Shown piece by piece: positions 9,954 through 17,724 of a DNA stretch of 41,278 nucleotides (positions are counted from its first letter, which is position 1; the number at the start of each line of letters is the position of its first letter). Below the pieces are notes generated by a model. It was given only the letters and a program-made list of their open reading frames with translations. It was not told the origin of the DNA and searched no databases. A program made the translations under genes and the position numbers. The stretch lies in contig JAHXIP010000030.1 of the NCBI GenBank assembly GCA_025655575.1, positions 1 to 41,278 on the forward strand, given 5' to 3'. The DNA is from Candidatus Thiodiazotropha sp. (ex Monitilora ramsayi) (GTDB lineage: Bacteria > Pseudomonadota > Gammaproteobacteria > Chromatiales > Chromatiaceae).

Positions 9954-11018
9954 ATGCGTGTATTGGGTATCGAAACCTCCTGCGACGAGACGGGAGTGGC
10001 CATTTATGACAGCGATGCCGGGCTGCTGGCGCATGCCCTGCACAGCCAGGTTGAGCTGCATGCGGCTTATGGGGGGGTCGTGCCCGAACTGGCCTCCAGA
10101 GACCATGTGCGTAAGGTCTTGCCCCTGATCCGCCAGCTTTTGGATGAGGCTGACATCAACGCCGATTCATTGGACGGCATCGCCTATACCGCAGGCCCGG
10201 GCTTGGTGGGAGCGCTTCTGGTAGGGGCCGCAGTGGGCCGCAGTCTGGCCTGGTCCTGGGGTATTCCTGCGGTGGGGGTGCATCATATGGAAGGGCATCT
10301 TTTGGCGCCGATGCTGGAAGCGCATCCGCCGGCTTTCCCTTTTGTCGCCATGCTGGTCTCCGGTGGACACACGCAGCTGGTGGAAGTGACAGGTATCGGT
10401 CAATACCGATTGCTGGGTGATTCTCTGGATGATGCGGCCGGAGAGGCTTTCGACAAGACTGCCAAGCTTTTGGGACTACCTTATCCCGGCGGTCCCGAAT
10501 TGGCACGGCTGGCAGAGGAGGGTGATCCCAAGCGTTACCGCTTTCCCCGGCCGATGACGGACCGACCCGGGCTTGATTTCAGTTTCAGCGGTCTGAAGAC
10601 CTTTGCTCTCAATACGCTGACGGATGCCAAACAGCAGGAGGGTGATCCCCTTCCCCGGCAGACCCAGGCTGATATTGCCCGGGCCTTTGAGGATGCGGTG
10701 GTGGATACCTTGAAGATCAAATGCCGCAGAGCCATTCGTGAGACCGGCTTCAAGACCCTGGTGATGGCAGGTGGTGTCAGTGCCAATCGCAGACTGCGCC
10801 AGCAAATCAGTGAGATGATGACGAAGGAGGGGGGTGAGGCCTTCTATCCCCGACCGGAATTCTGCACCGACAATGGCGCCATGATCGCTTTTGCCGGCTG
10901 GCAGCGGCTCAAGGCGGGTCTCAGCGAACCTTTGGGTATCAAAGTGACGCCCCGCTGGTCGATGGAGGCTTTGGCTTTTGGGGATGAGGATGGTCACCCG
11001 TCCTCATCTGCAGGATAA
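9954..11018 (+). CDS. tsaD: tRNA N6-threonylcarbamoyladenosine transferase TsaD
   Basis: 354 aa. It starts MRVLGIETSCDETGVAIYD, the canonical N-terminus of the Kae1/TsaD ASKHA-fold family. The metal ligands H111 and H115 lie in HHMEGH, and GGHTQL, AGGVSANRRLR and CTDNGAMIAFAG complete the family motifs. TsaD transfers the threonylcarbamoyl group to A37 of ANN-decoding tRNAs, with TsaB, TsaE and TsaC. It is divergent from rpsU across 119 bp, as in many proteobacteria. Its last 25 bp overlap the convergent 3' end of epmB, so the two messages can pair at their tails. No Shine-Dalgarno is evident before the ATG. Confidence 0.97.
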   Translation: MRVLGIETSCDETGVAIYDSDAGLLAHALHSQVELHAAYGGVVPELASRDHVRKVLPLIRQLLDEADINADSLDGIAYTAGPGLVGALLVGAAVGRSLAWSWGIPAVGVHHMEGHLLAPMLEAHPPAFPFVAMLVSGGHTQLVEVTGIGQYRLLGDSLDDAAGEAFDKTAKLLGLPYPGGPELARLAEEGDPKRYRFPRPMTDRPGLDFSFSGLKTFALNTLTDAKQQEGDPLPRQTQADIARAFEDAVVDTLKIKCRRAIRETGFKTLVMAGGVSANRRLRQQISEMMTKEGGEAFYPRPEFCTDNGAMIAFAGWQRLKAGLSEPLGIKVTPRWSMEALAFGDEDGHPSSSAG

Positions 11019-12055
11019 ACCGGTATTTTGGAAAGCGCTCCCGCAATTTCCCGCACCATTCTCGGTACCAGATAGCCGGGCAGCCGGGCTCGCAAGGCTT
11101 GTTGGATCTCGAGTGCGCGTGCCGCTTCCACCTCAAAGTGGGCAGCGCCCGCCACCCGATCTAGCAGGTGAAGGTAGTAGGGTAGGACGCCAACGCTGAA
11201 CAACCGCTCACTTAACTTTATGAGAGTCTCTGCGTGATCATTCACGCCTTTCAGCAGTACAGACTGATTTAACAGGGTGATACCTGCCGCTTTCAATTGC
11301 CCCATGGCCTCAGCCACCTGTGGTGAGAGCTCGTTGGGGTGGTTGGCGTGAATAACGATCACGGTTTCGATACGGCCACGGGTTAAAAGCCCAATCAGTT
11401 GCGGCCCGATCCTTTGTGGCAGCACCACCGGCAAACGGGTGTGCAGACGAAGCCGTTTAATTTGAGGCAGTGATTCAAGCTGCTCCAACCAGTCGGCCAG
11501 TCTCTCGTCATTCACCATCAATGGATCACCACCACTGAGGATGACCTCTTCAATCTCATTGTGGTTGCGCAGATAGTCCAGAATCCTCATCCATTGGCGG
11601 GGAGAGGCGGAGCCATTCGAGTAGGCGTAGTGACGACGAAAACAGTACCGGCAATGCACGGCGCAGGCGCCGGTAGCGACAATCAGGGCGCGGCCCTGGT
11701 ACTTATGCAGCAGACCTGGACAGGCCTCTGACTCTTTATCACCGACCGGATTACCTGTGAATCCTGCTATCGGAGACATCTCTTCCGCCAGGGGGAGGAC
11801 CTGCCTGAGTAACGGATCGTGCACATCGCCCGGTTGCATCAGGGCGGCGAACACTCTCGGTACCCTAAGGCTGAAATCCTGCATGGCTTGCTCAGTGCCG
11901 GGCGACTTACCATCATCCAGCTGGAGGTATTTAAGCAGCGAAGGCAGATCCGTAAAAGCACTGGAGAGCGACTGTTGCCAATCGGGTGTCTGCAAACTTG
12001 CTTCGCACTCAGGTATGATGTGCGCCGCAATCGATCTGTTTCGTGAGGAAGACAT
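10994..12055 (-). CDS. epmB: EF-P lysine 2,3-aminomutase EpmB (radical SAM)
   Basis: 353 aa. The radical-SAM cluster motif is C131-x3-C135-x2-C138 in CAVHCRYCFRRHY. Other family landmarks are VILSGGDPLM, LRLHTRLPVVLPQRI, LLNQSVLLKGVND and LPYYLHLLDRVAGAAHF. EpmB isomerises (S)-alpha-lysine to (R)-beta-lysine for attachment to elongation factor P. It sits directly against divergent efp: both start codons share one CATG. The start at 12055 lacks a good ribosome-binding site, and no alternative ATG/GTG/TTG lies between it and the conserved region, so leader-poor translation is likely. Its 3' end overlaps tsaD by 25 bp. Confidence 0.95.
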   Translation of the reverse strand: MSSSRNRSIAAHIIPECEASLQTPDWQQSLSSAFTDLPSLLKYLQLDDGKSPGTEQAMQDFSLRVPRVFAALMQPGDVHDPLLRQVLPLAEEMSPIAGFTGNPVGDKESEACPGLLHKYQGRALIVATGACAVHCRYCFRRHYAYSNGSASPRQWMRILDYLRNHNEIEEVILSGGDPLMVNDERLADWLEQLESLPQIKRLRLHTRLPVVLPQRIGPQLIGLLTRGRIETVIVIHANHPNELSPQVAEAMGQLKAAGITLLNQSVLLKGVNDHAETLIKLSERLFSVGVLPYYLHLLDRVAGAAHFEVEAARALEIQQALRARLPGYLVPRMVREIAGALSKIPVYPADEDG

Positions 12056-12626
12056 GGCTAGTTATAGCACCAGTGAGTTTAAGGGTGGGTTGAAGATCAT
12101 GCTGGATGGCGATCCCTGCTCCATTATTGAAAACGAATTCGTCAAGCCTGGCAAAGGGCAGGCCTTCAATCGGGTGAAGATCCGCAATCTCAAGACCGGC
12201 CGTGTGTTGGAGAAGACCTTTAAATCCGGTGAATCGGTGGAGGCTGCCGATGTCCACGAGACCGATATGCAGTATCTCTATGCGGATGGTGAGTTCTGGT
12301 ACTTCATGGACCCGGACACCTTCGAGCAGGTCAGTGCCGATAAGGCTGCGGTGGGTGAGAGTATTAAATGGCTGAAAGAGCAGGATCTCTGCACCGTGAC
12401 CCTATGGAATGGTGCCCCCATCATTGTTGAGCCTCCCAAGTTTGTGGTCCTGACCATCACCGATACCGATCCCGGCCTGAAGGGTGATACTTCAGGCAGC
12501 GGCGGCAAACCCGCCACGCTGGAGACAGGGGCGGTCGTGCGTGTGCCTCTGTTTGTGCAGATTGGTGAGGCGATCAAGGTCGACACCCGCTCTGCCGAGT
12601 ATGTCTCACGCGCCAAAGAGGATTAG
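12054..12626 (+). CDS. efp: Elongation factor P
   Basis: 190 aa from ATG 12054, preceded by GAGGAA. The three OB-like domains of EF-P are recognisable, and the modified lysine is K34 in the loop PGKGQAF. EF-P enters the ribosomal E site and rescues stalling at polyproline. With epmB divergent and epmA 26 bp downstream, the whole beta-lysylation pathway is encoded here. The efp reading frame stays open for 99 codons upstream, but that part is a shadow of epmB. The efp promoter must lie inside epmB because there is no spacer. Confidence 0.97.
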   Translation: MASYSTSEFKGGLKIMLDGDPCSIIENEFVKPGKGQAFNRVKIRNLKTGRVLEKTFKSGESVEAADVHETDMQYLYADGEFWYFMDPDTFEQVSADKAAVGESIKWLKEQDLCTVTLWNGAPIIVEPPKFVVLTITDTDPGLKGDTSGSGGKPATLETGAVVRVPLFVQIGEAIKVDTRSAEYVSRAKED

Positions 12627-12652
12627 TTTCAACGCTTCCGGCCAAAGGTCTC

Positions 12653-13636
12653 ATGACTGAAAAGCCCGACTGGCGGCCATCTGCTTCCCTGGAGATGATC
12701 CGGGCTCGGGCTAGCTTGCTCGCCCGGATTCGTGATTTTTTCAGACAGGCCGGGGTGCTCGAAGTCGAGACCCCGGTCTGCTCCAGATTCGGTGTTACCG
12801 ATCCAGCTATCGAAAGTCTCACCACCCGATATACCGGCCCCACAGCCCCTCAGGGGTGTGATCTCTATCTACAGACCTCACCTGAATTCCCCATGAAAAG
12901 GCTGCTGGCGGCAGGCAGTGGCCCGATCTACCAGATCTGCCGGGTGTTCCGGGATGGTGAGCTGGGAAGGCGGCATCACCCGGAATTCAGCCTGCTGGAG
13001 TGGTACCGGCCGGGGTTCGATCATCATGCGCTGATGGATGAGGTGGCCAGTCTGATCAACCGGTTGACGCAAGCTCCGCTGACGGTTGAGAAGTTTAGTT
13101 ACCATGAGGCATTCGATCGTTACCTGCAGATAGATCCGCATACGGCAAGCCTGGAGCAGCTCCGCGACTGCGCAGTTGAACGTGAGGTAGCAGGTGCCGG
13201 TGAGTTGATCATGGACTCCCGGGACGCCTGGCTCGATCTGCTGTTGAGTCATCTCATCGAACCGCATCTGGGTGAGACAGGGATGACTTTTCTCTATGAC
13301 TATCCGGCCAGCCAGGCGGCCCTGGCCAAAGTGAGAGATGGCACGCCGCCTGTGGCGGAACGCTTCGAGCTCTACCTGTCGGGGATGGAAATCGCCAACG
13401 GTTTCCATGAATTATTGGATGCCGGGGAACAGCGGAGAAGATTTCTTGATGACAACCGTCGTCGTGCAGCAACGGGATTACCACAGATCCCGATGGATGA
13501 AGCGTTGCTCGATGCCCTGGCCTCAGGGATGCCGGCATGTGCCGGTGTGGCACTGGGTATTGACCGGTTGCTGATGTTTCTGACCGGCTGTAACGACATC
13601 CGAAAACTCCTCGCATTCGATATCACAAAAGCCTGA
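12653..13636 (+). CDS. epmA: EF-P--(R)-beta-lysine ligase EpmA
   Basis: 327 aa, the size of EpmA (GenX/PoxA/YjeA). It is a paralogue of the class II lysyl-tRNA synthetase catalytic domain without the anticodon-binding domain. Motif 2 is visible as RVFRDGELGRRHHPEFSLLEWY-like sequence (about residues 98-119) and motif 3 as GVALGIDRLLMFLTG near the C-terminus. It activates (R)-beta-lysine made by EpmB and attaches it to K34 of EF-P. The 26-bp gap after efp, with no terminator, indicates an efp-epmA operon. A small dyad (CCCGT-CAAA-ACGGG at 13661-13674) lies just downstream. Confidence 0.96.
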   Translation: MTEKPDWRPSASLEMIRARASLLARIRDFFRQAGVLEVETPVCSRFGVTDPAIESLTTRYTGPTAPQGCDLYLQTSPEFPMKRLLAAGSGPIYQICRVFRDGELGRRHHPEFSLLEWYRPGFDHHALMDEVASLINRLTQAPLTVEKFSYHEAFDRYLQIDPHTASLEQLRDCAVEREVAGAGELIMDSRDAWLDLLLSHLIEPHLGETGMTFLYDYPASQAALAKVRDGTPPVAERFELYLSGMEIANGFHELLDAGEQRRRFLDDNRRRAATGLPQIPMDEALLDALASGMPACAGVALGIDRLLMFLTGCNDIRKLLAFDITKA

Positions 13637-13877
13637 AATTGACGGCAGACGAGCTAAAAACCCGTCAAAACGGGAAATTAATTCACCAAAATTCCCCTGC
13701 TGATCCCCTTCTTGGTCGAATTAACACTTGTTTATAAAAGCGCAGGTTAGACCCCATTAGACTAGTGATCCAGGGGTTTCTTGAATGGATTTCGCGCAAC
13801 TCCTCAGGTTCGGTGGGTCTAAGCTAAGTGTATAAACTGTGATCTGCTTCTCATTTGGTAAAGCGCTGGTATACAAC

Positions 13878-15539
13878 ATGGCGAAAGGCAACAAATGCTC
13901 TATTTGTGTTATTGCCCTGGGTTTACTCCTCAACCTGGGTAGCCTGCATGCCGCATCGCCTTTCAGTGAAGATCATGATTTTGTAGTCCCTGTTGAAAAC
14001 GATGCAGTTCATGGTTTTTCCCTTGACTGGGCGCAATTGGAAAGATTTTACGATGAGAGGGATGGCGCGTTCATCTGGCATCGTGACGAAGCACTGACCA
14101 CTCAGGGAAGACAGCTCTATGCGTGGCTCTCGGCAGCCGAACGTGATGGTCTCACCGCCAGTGATTACCATGTCAATCATCTGAAATATCTGGTGAATGA
14201 CGTCATGCCGGATCATCTACTGCTCAGAGAGTTGTTGATGACGGATGGTTTTCTCCGCCTGGCAAAAGATCTGCGCTACGGCCATCTCGACCCAAAAGCG
14301 ACAGACCCGCTGTGGCTGCTGCCGGATGATGTTTTTGATCCGTTGGACGCGCTCAACCTTGCCCTGCAACAAAATACCTTACCCGAACTGCTCGACTCAC
14401 TGAGCCCCAGAAGCAGCGCCTACCGCCGGTTGAAGCAGGCATTGGCCGATTACCGGGATATTCGGGCTATGGGTGGCTGGCAGCCCCTGGAAATTGATCA
14501 GACGCTCAGGCCGGGAGATGTGCATATCCAAGTGGCTGCATTGCGTGAACGTTTGGCCATTGAAGCTGATGTCGGTAGTGAGTCAGTAGAGAATGCCTCC
14601 CGTTTTGATCCAGCCCTAGTAGAGACGGTCAAGCGTTTCCAACGCCGTTTTGGATTGTACGAAGACGGTGCTGTGGGACCCAACACATTGCGCGCCCTGA
14701 ATGTGCCGGTTGAAACTCGTATTGCTCAAATCCTTGCCAATCTCGAGCGCTGGCGCTGGCTGCCCCATGAACTGGAGTCCCAGCACATACTGGTCAACAC
14801 GGCGGGATTCGATATCGCGGTGAAAGCTGAGGACCAGGTGGTTTTCCACAAGAGAACGGTGAACGGTACCCAGGAGCGGCAGACGCCCTCCTTCGGTAGC
14901 CGGGTCACCCATATGGTGGTGAATCCTCTCTGGACCGTACCCCGATCGATCGCAGTGAAGGATCTGCTGCCCAAACAACAGATGGATGACGGTTTTCTGC
15001 AAAGCAAGCGGATTCGGGTATACAGACGTCATGGGAAGGATTTTGATGAGGTGGATCCCCTGGCAATCGACTGGTCGATCTACCACGAGGATAATTTTCC
15101 CTTTTTTCTGAGACAGGACTCGGGCAAGGGTAACAGCCTGGGTCGCGTCAAATTCTATATGCCCAATCAGCATGCGATCTATCTGCACGACACGCCGGCG
15201 GTTGGGCTCTTTGAGCGTCCCAAGCGTGCGTTCAGTTCGGGCTGTGTCAGGGTGGAGAATGCAGACCAACTGGCCCGGTTGCTGTTGCAGAATGACGGTG
15301 CCTCGCAAGCGGAGCAATTCAGTCAAGCTCTGGATACCGGGGAGACCCTGATCTCACCGCTTGCCCGTCCCATGCCGGTCTACCTCACCTATTTCACCAG
15401 TTGGGTGGATGGTGACGGCGATGTGCATTTTCGCCCGGATATCTACCAGCGAAATGTCAGTTTGATGCTCGCCATGGGCGAGGGGATGGACCCTGTTACC
15501 GCCAATCATGCTGAGACAGAAGACACGTCTTCACTCTGA
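13878..15539 (+). CDS. L,D-transpeptidase of the LdtD/YcbB type
   Basis: 553 aa from ATG 13878 (GTG 13839 is an alternative). The chosen start gives a signal peptide (KCSICVIALGLLLNLGSLHA, then AASPF). A helical scaffold region comes first, then a PG_binding_1 domain (VKRFQRRFGLYEDGAVGPNT), then the YkuD catalytic domain with HDTP and SSGCVRVEN; the nucleophile is about Cys456. It makes 3-3 cross-links in periplasmic peptidoglycan. The length and domain order match YcbB rather than the short ErfK-like enzymes. A MepK-like gene follows after 177 bp, the same pairing as ycbB-ycbK in E. coli. Confidence 0.92.
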   Translation: MAKGNKCSICVIALGLLLNLGSLHAASPFSEDHDFVVPVENDAVHGFSLDWAQLERFYDERDGAFIWHRDEALTTQGRQLYAWLSAAERDGLTASDYHVNHLKYLVNDVMPDHLLLRELLMTDGFLRLAKDLRYGHLDPKATDPLWLLPDDVFDPLDALNLALQQNTLPELLDSLSPRSSAYRRLKQALADYRDIRAMGGWQPLEIDQTLRPGDVHIQVAALRERLAIEADVGSESVENASRFDPALVETVKRFQRRFGLYEDGAVGPNTLRALNVPVETRIAQILANLERWRWLPHELESQHILVNTAGFDIAVKAEDQVVFHKRTVNGTQERQTPSFGSRVTHMVVNPLWTVPRSIAVKDLLPKQQMDDGFLQSKRIRVYRRHGKDFDEVDPLAIDWSIYHEDNFPFFLRQDSGKGNSLGRVKFYMPNQHAIYLHDTPAVGLFERPKRAFSSGCVRVENADQLARLLLQNDGASQAEQFSQALDTGETLISPLARPMPVYLTYFTSWVDGDGDVHFRPDIYQRNVSLMLAMGEGMDPVTANHAETEDTSSL

Positions 15540-15591
15540 TTTCCTTACTCAATTCCGTTCTCTCGAATTCTTCTTACATTTGATGGATCCC

Positions 15592-15607
15592 TGTGACTCC
15601 TGTCACA
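15592..15607. promoter_or_regulatory. Consensus CRP/Vfr-type binding site
   Basis: TGTGA-CTCCTG-TCACA is a perfect match to the TGTGA-N6-TCACA consensus, centred about 117 bp upstream of the MepK-like gene. The same bases could form a 6-bp RNA hairpin at the end of the transpeptidase message, but no U-run follows. Confidence 0.5.
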
Positions 15608-15716
15608 AGGATGGCCATGGATGGTAAGAATTTGTTAACCTGCGCCTGGATTTTGTCCCCACACTGCCGACAATGGGGACGAACAGTGGCGAAACAGAAC
15701 AGGTTAGTGAGTTTTA

Positions 15717-16289
15717 ATGTTGGATTCCCAGTCTTTTTTCTCAGATCAACGGTTAATCAGTAGGCGGCGTTTTCTCTCTGGAATTGCTTCGGCGGCAGGT
15801 CTATTGGTCACCTCACCGGTTCTCGCAGCAATTGCACCTGTAGCTGAACGAAAATTGGCTTTCCGCCACACTCACACCGCTGAGAAACAAACGGTCACCT
15901 ACTGGCGAGAAGGTGAATATCTTGCTGACAGCCTCAAGTCTATCGACCATCTGATGCGGGATCACCGCAGCGGCGAATGTGTACAGATGGATAGAGAACT
16001 GTTGGATATGCTCTATGCCCTGCAGTGTAGCGTGGGTGAGGAGACCGGAGAGTTCGAGATCATCTCCGCCTATCGCTCTCCTGTGACTAATCAGATGCTG
16101 CGTGGTAAGAGCGGCGGTGTCGCCAAGCGTAGCCTGCATATGCAGGGTAAAGCGATCGATATCCGACTCTGTGGCTGTGACCTAAAGACACTGCGCAATA
16201 CTGCCATCTCACTAAAGGCGGGTGGTGTTGGCTACTACCCCAAGTCTGACTTCATCCATGTCGATACCGGCAAGGTTCGCTACTGGTAG
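15717..16289 (+). CDS. DUF882/YcbK (MepK-like) peptidase, Tat-exported
   Basis: 190 aa. The N-terminus has a twin-arginine signal (SRRRFLSG, then a hydrophobic run ending SPVLA), so the protein is probably exported folded by Tat. The rest matches the Peptidase_M15_2/DUF882 family: ISAYRSPVTNQMLR, SLHMQGKAIDIRL and DFIHVDTG contain the zinc ligands His, Asp and His. E. coli MepK cleaves the 3-3 cross-links made by L,D-transpeptidases, so this gene and its upstream neighbour would form and open the same bond. A perfect CRP-type box lies in the 177-bp gap. Confidence 0.9.
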   Translation: MLDSQSFFSDQRLISRRRFLSGIASAAGLLVTSPVLAAIAPVAERKLAFRHTHTAEKQTVTYWREGEYLADSLKSIDHLMRDHRSGECVQMDRELLDMLYALQCSVGEETGEFEIISAYRSPVTNQMLRGKSGGVAKRSLHMQGKAIDIRLCGCDLKTLRNTAISLKAGGVGYYPKSDFIHVDTGKVRYW

Positions 16290-16387
16290 TCGTTAAAAAG
16301 CGACCCTTTTTTCCACGGATAACCCTTATTCTGCTGCATATGTGCAGGGTGGGGCTTGTAGTTCTCCAGATCAGCCTGAAAAAAACA

Positions 16388-16416
16388 TTGTCAAAACGCC
16401 AATTTAGTTCTATAGT
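16388..16416 (+). promoter_or_regulatory. Sigma-70 promoter of arsR-arsM, implying a leaderless mRNA
   Basis: TTGTCA (16388-16393), exactly 17 bp, then TATAGT (16411-16416). A start 7 bp after the -10 falls at about 16423, one base before the preferred arsR ATG at 16424. No Shine-Dalgarno precedes that ATG. Confidence 0.6.
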
Positions 16417-16423
16417 TCGAAAT

Positions 16424-16777
16424 ATGTCGAATACTAGAATAGAAAACCGCCCATTGGCAGATATGTTTAAGGCGCTGGGGAATCAACATCGATTGATGCT
16501 TTTCAACCGATTGACCACCTGTTGCCAACCGGGCACAAGATGCGATCTTGAAGAAGCCGTGCGCTTCAGTGTGGGTGAGTTGGGTGAGGGGCTGGACATT
16601 GCCCCATCAACCCTCTCCCACCACCTTAAAGAGCTGCATCAGGCCGGATTGATCGAGATGGAGCGTGAGGGCAAACAAGTAAAATGTTGGATCGAACCCG
16701 AGGTGCTGCAACGGCTATCCAACTTTTTCAGTGGAATCGAGCTGATCACTATGAGAGGTGAAGAGAATGTCGGATAA
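16424..16777 (+). CDS. arsR: ArsR-family arsenic-type repressor
   Basis: 117 aa from ATG 16424 (an upstream in-frame start at 16340 would bury the promoter). It has a winged helix-turn-helix with recognition helix PSTLSHHLKELHQAG and wing MEREGKQVKCW. The thiols C33, C34 and C40 (TTCCQPGTRC) lie N-terminal to the DNA-binding helices and are good candidates for binding As(III), although they differ from the classic ELCVCDL placement. As a repressor released by arsenite, it probably autoregulates the arsR-arsM operon. Its last 11 bp overlap the arsM start, so translation is coupled. Confidence 0.85.
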   Translation: MSNTRIENRPLADMFKALGNQHRLMLFNRLTTCCQPGTRCDLEEAVRFSVGELGEGLDIAPSTLSHHLKELHQAGLIEMEREGKQVKCWIEPEVLQRLSNFFSGIELITMRGEENVG

Positions 16778-17633
16778 AGAGAATTGTTGTGCACCCGATT
16801 GCTGTGCACCTGAGGTGAATTTAGTGGATGGACCTGATGCCCATCGGCAAGAGGTGAGACAGGCCTATGCTGAAGTGGCCCAGGCGAATAATGAAAACAG
16901 TGCCTGCGGCGTAGGGGCCAGTTGTTGCGGCGTGTCTGACGATGCGGCCATCAACACGTTGATCTCGACCCGGCTGGGTTACAGCGAGGCGGATCTTGCC
17001 CAGGTGCCGAGTGGCGCCGACATGGGACTGGGTTGTGGCAATCCCAAAGCCATCGCCTCGCTAAAGCCGGGTGAAGTGGTGGTAGATCTCGGTTCGGGTG
17101 GTGGTTTCGACTGCTTTCTGGCCGCTAGCGAGGTAGGAAAAGATGGCCGGGTCATCGGTGTCGATATGACACCCGACATGCTGAGCAAGGCGCGTGGAAA
17201 TGCATTGAAGGGGAGCTACACCAATGTGCAGTTTCGGCTGGGTGAGATCGAACATCTCCCTATTGCAGATGCAACGGCCGACGTGATCATCTCCAACTGT
17301 GTCATCAACCTTTCACCCGATAAGGCCCAGGTATTTCGAGATGCCTTTCGTGTGCTCAAGCCGGGCGGGCGCTTGGCAATCTCCGATGTGGTGGCTACCG
17401 TCGAATTGCCCGAGGAGATGCGTAACGATCCCAAGCTGATTGCCGGTTGTATGGGTAATGCTTCCCTGATCGAAGATTTGGAAGAGAACATGTCGGCGGC
17501 AGGCTTTAGGGACATCCGCATACAACCCAAGGATGAGTCCCACGACTTCATTCGTGATTGGGCGCCGGGTCGGGGTGTGGAGGACTTTGTGGTCTCGGCT
17601 AGTATCGAGGCGGTTAAGCCGAATGGTATGTGA
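16767..17633 (+). CDS. arsM: Arsenite S-adenosylmethionine methyltransferase ArsM
   Basis: 288 aa from ATG 16767 with GAGAGGTGAAGAG upstream. The SAM-binding motif is DLGSGGGFD (residues 107-115). The arsenic-binding cysteines of ArsM are present: C53/C54 (SCCG), C90 (LGCGNP), C178 (SNCVINL) and C228 (AGCMGNA). An extra cysteine-rich leader (NCCAPDCCAPE, residues 6-16) precedes them. ArsM methylates As(III) stepwise to volatile or oxidisable methylarsenicals in the cytoplasm. The gene overlaps arsR, which presumably controls it. No arsenite efflux gene follows, so methylation appears to be the whole response at this locus. Confidence 0.93.
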   Translation: MSDKENCCAPDCCAPEVNLVDGPDAHRQEVRQAYAEVAQANNENSACGVGASCCGVSDDAAINTLISTRLGYSEADLAQVPSGADMGLGCGNPKAIASLKPGEVVVDLGSGGGFDCFLAASEVGKDGRVIGVDMTPDMLSKARGNALKGSYTNVQFRLGEIEHLPIADATADVIISNCVINLSPDKAQVFRDAFRVLKPGGRLAISDVVATVELPEEMRNDPKLIAGCMGNASLIEDLEENMSAAGFRDIRIQPKDESHDFIRDWAPGRGVEDFVVSASIEAVKPNGM

Positions 17634-17677
17634 GAGATGGATCGATGGCTCAGTTTTGAGCTGCGGAGTTTATTACC

Positions 17678-17705
17678 CCCTCACCCAGAAATGTCAGGGT
17701 GAGGG
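17678..17705. terminator. Hairpin between convergent arsM and lipoprotein gene
   Basis: CCCTCACCC (17678-17686) and GGGTGAGGG (17697-17705) form a perfect 9-bp stem with a 10-nt loop, flanked by TTATT and AATAA that can extend the pairing after a 3-nt bulge. It lies between two convergent genes but has no U-run on either strand, so bidirectional termination is plausible, not proven. Confidence 0.5.
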
Positions 17706-17724
17706 AATAAGCAGACTCGTTCTC

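Noticed and set aside
11757..12053. 99-codon in-frame extension upstream of efp
   Set aside because: It lies wholly inside epmB on the other strand; efp starts at 12054 with a good ribosome-binding site.
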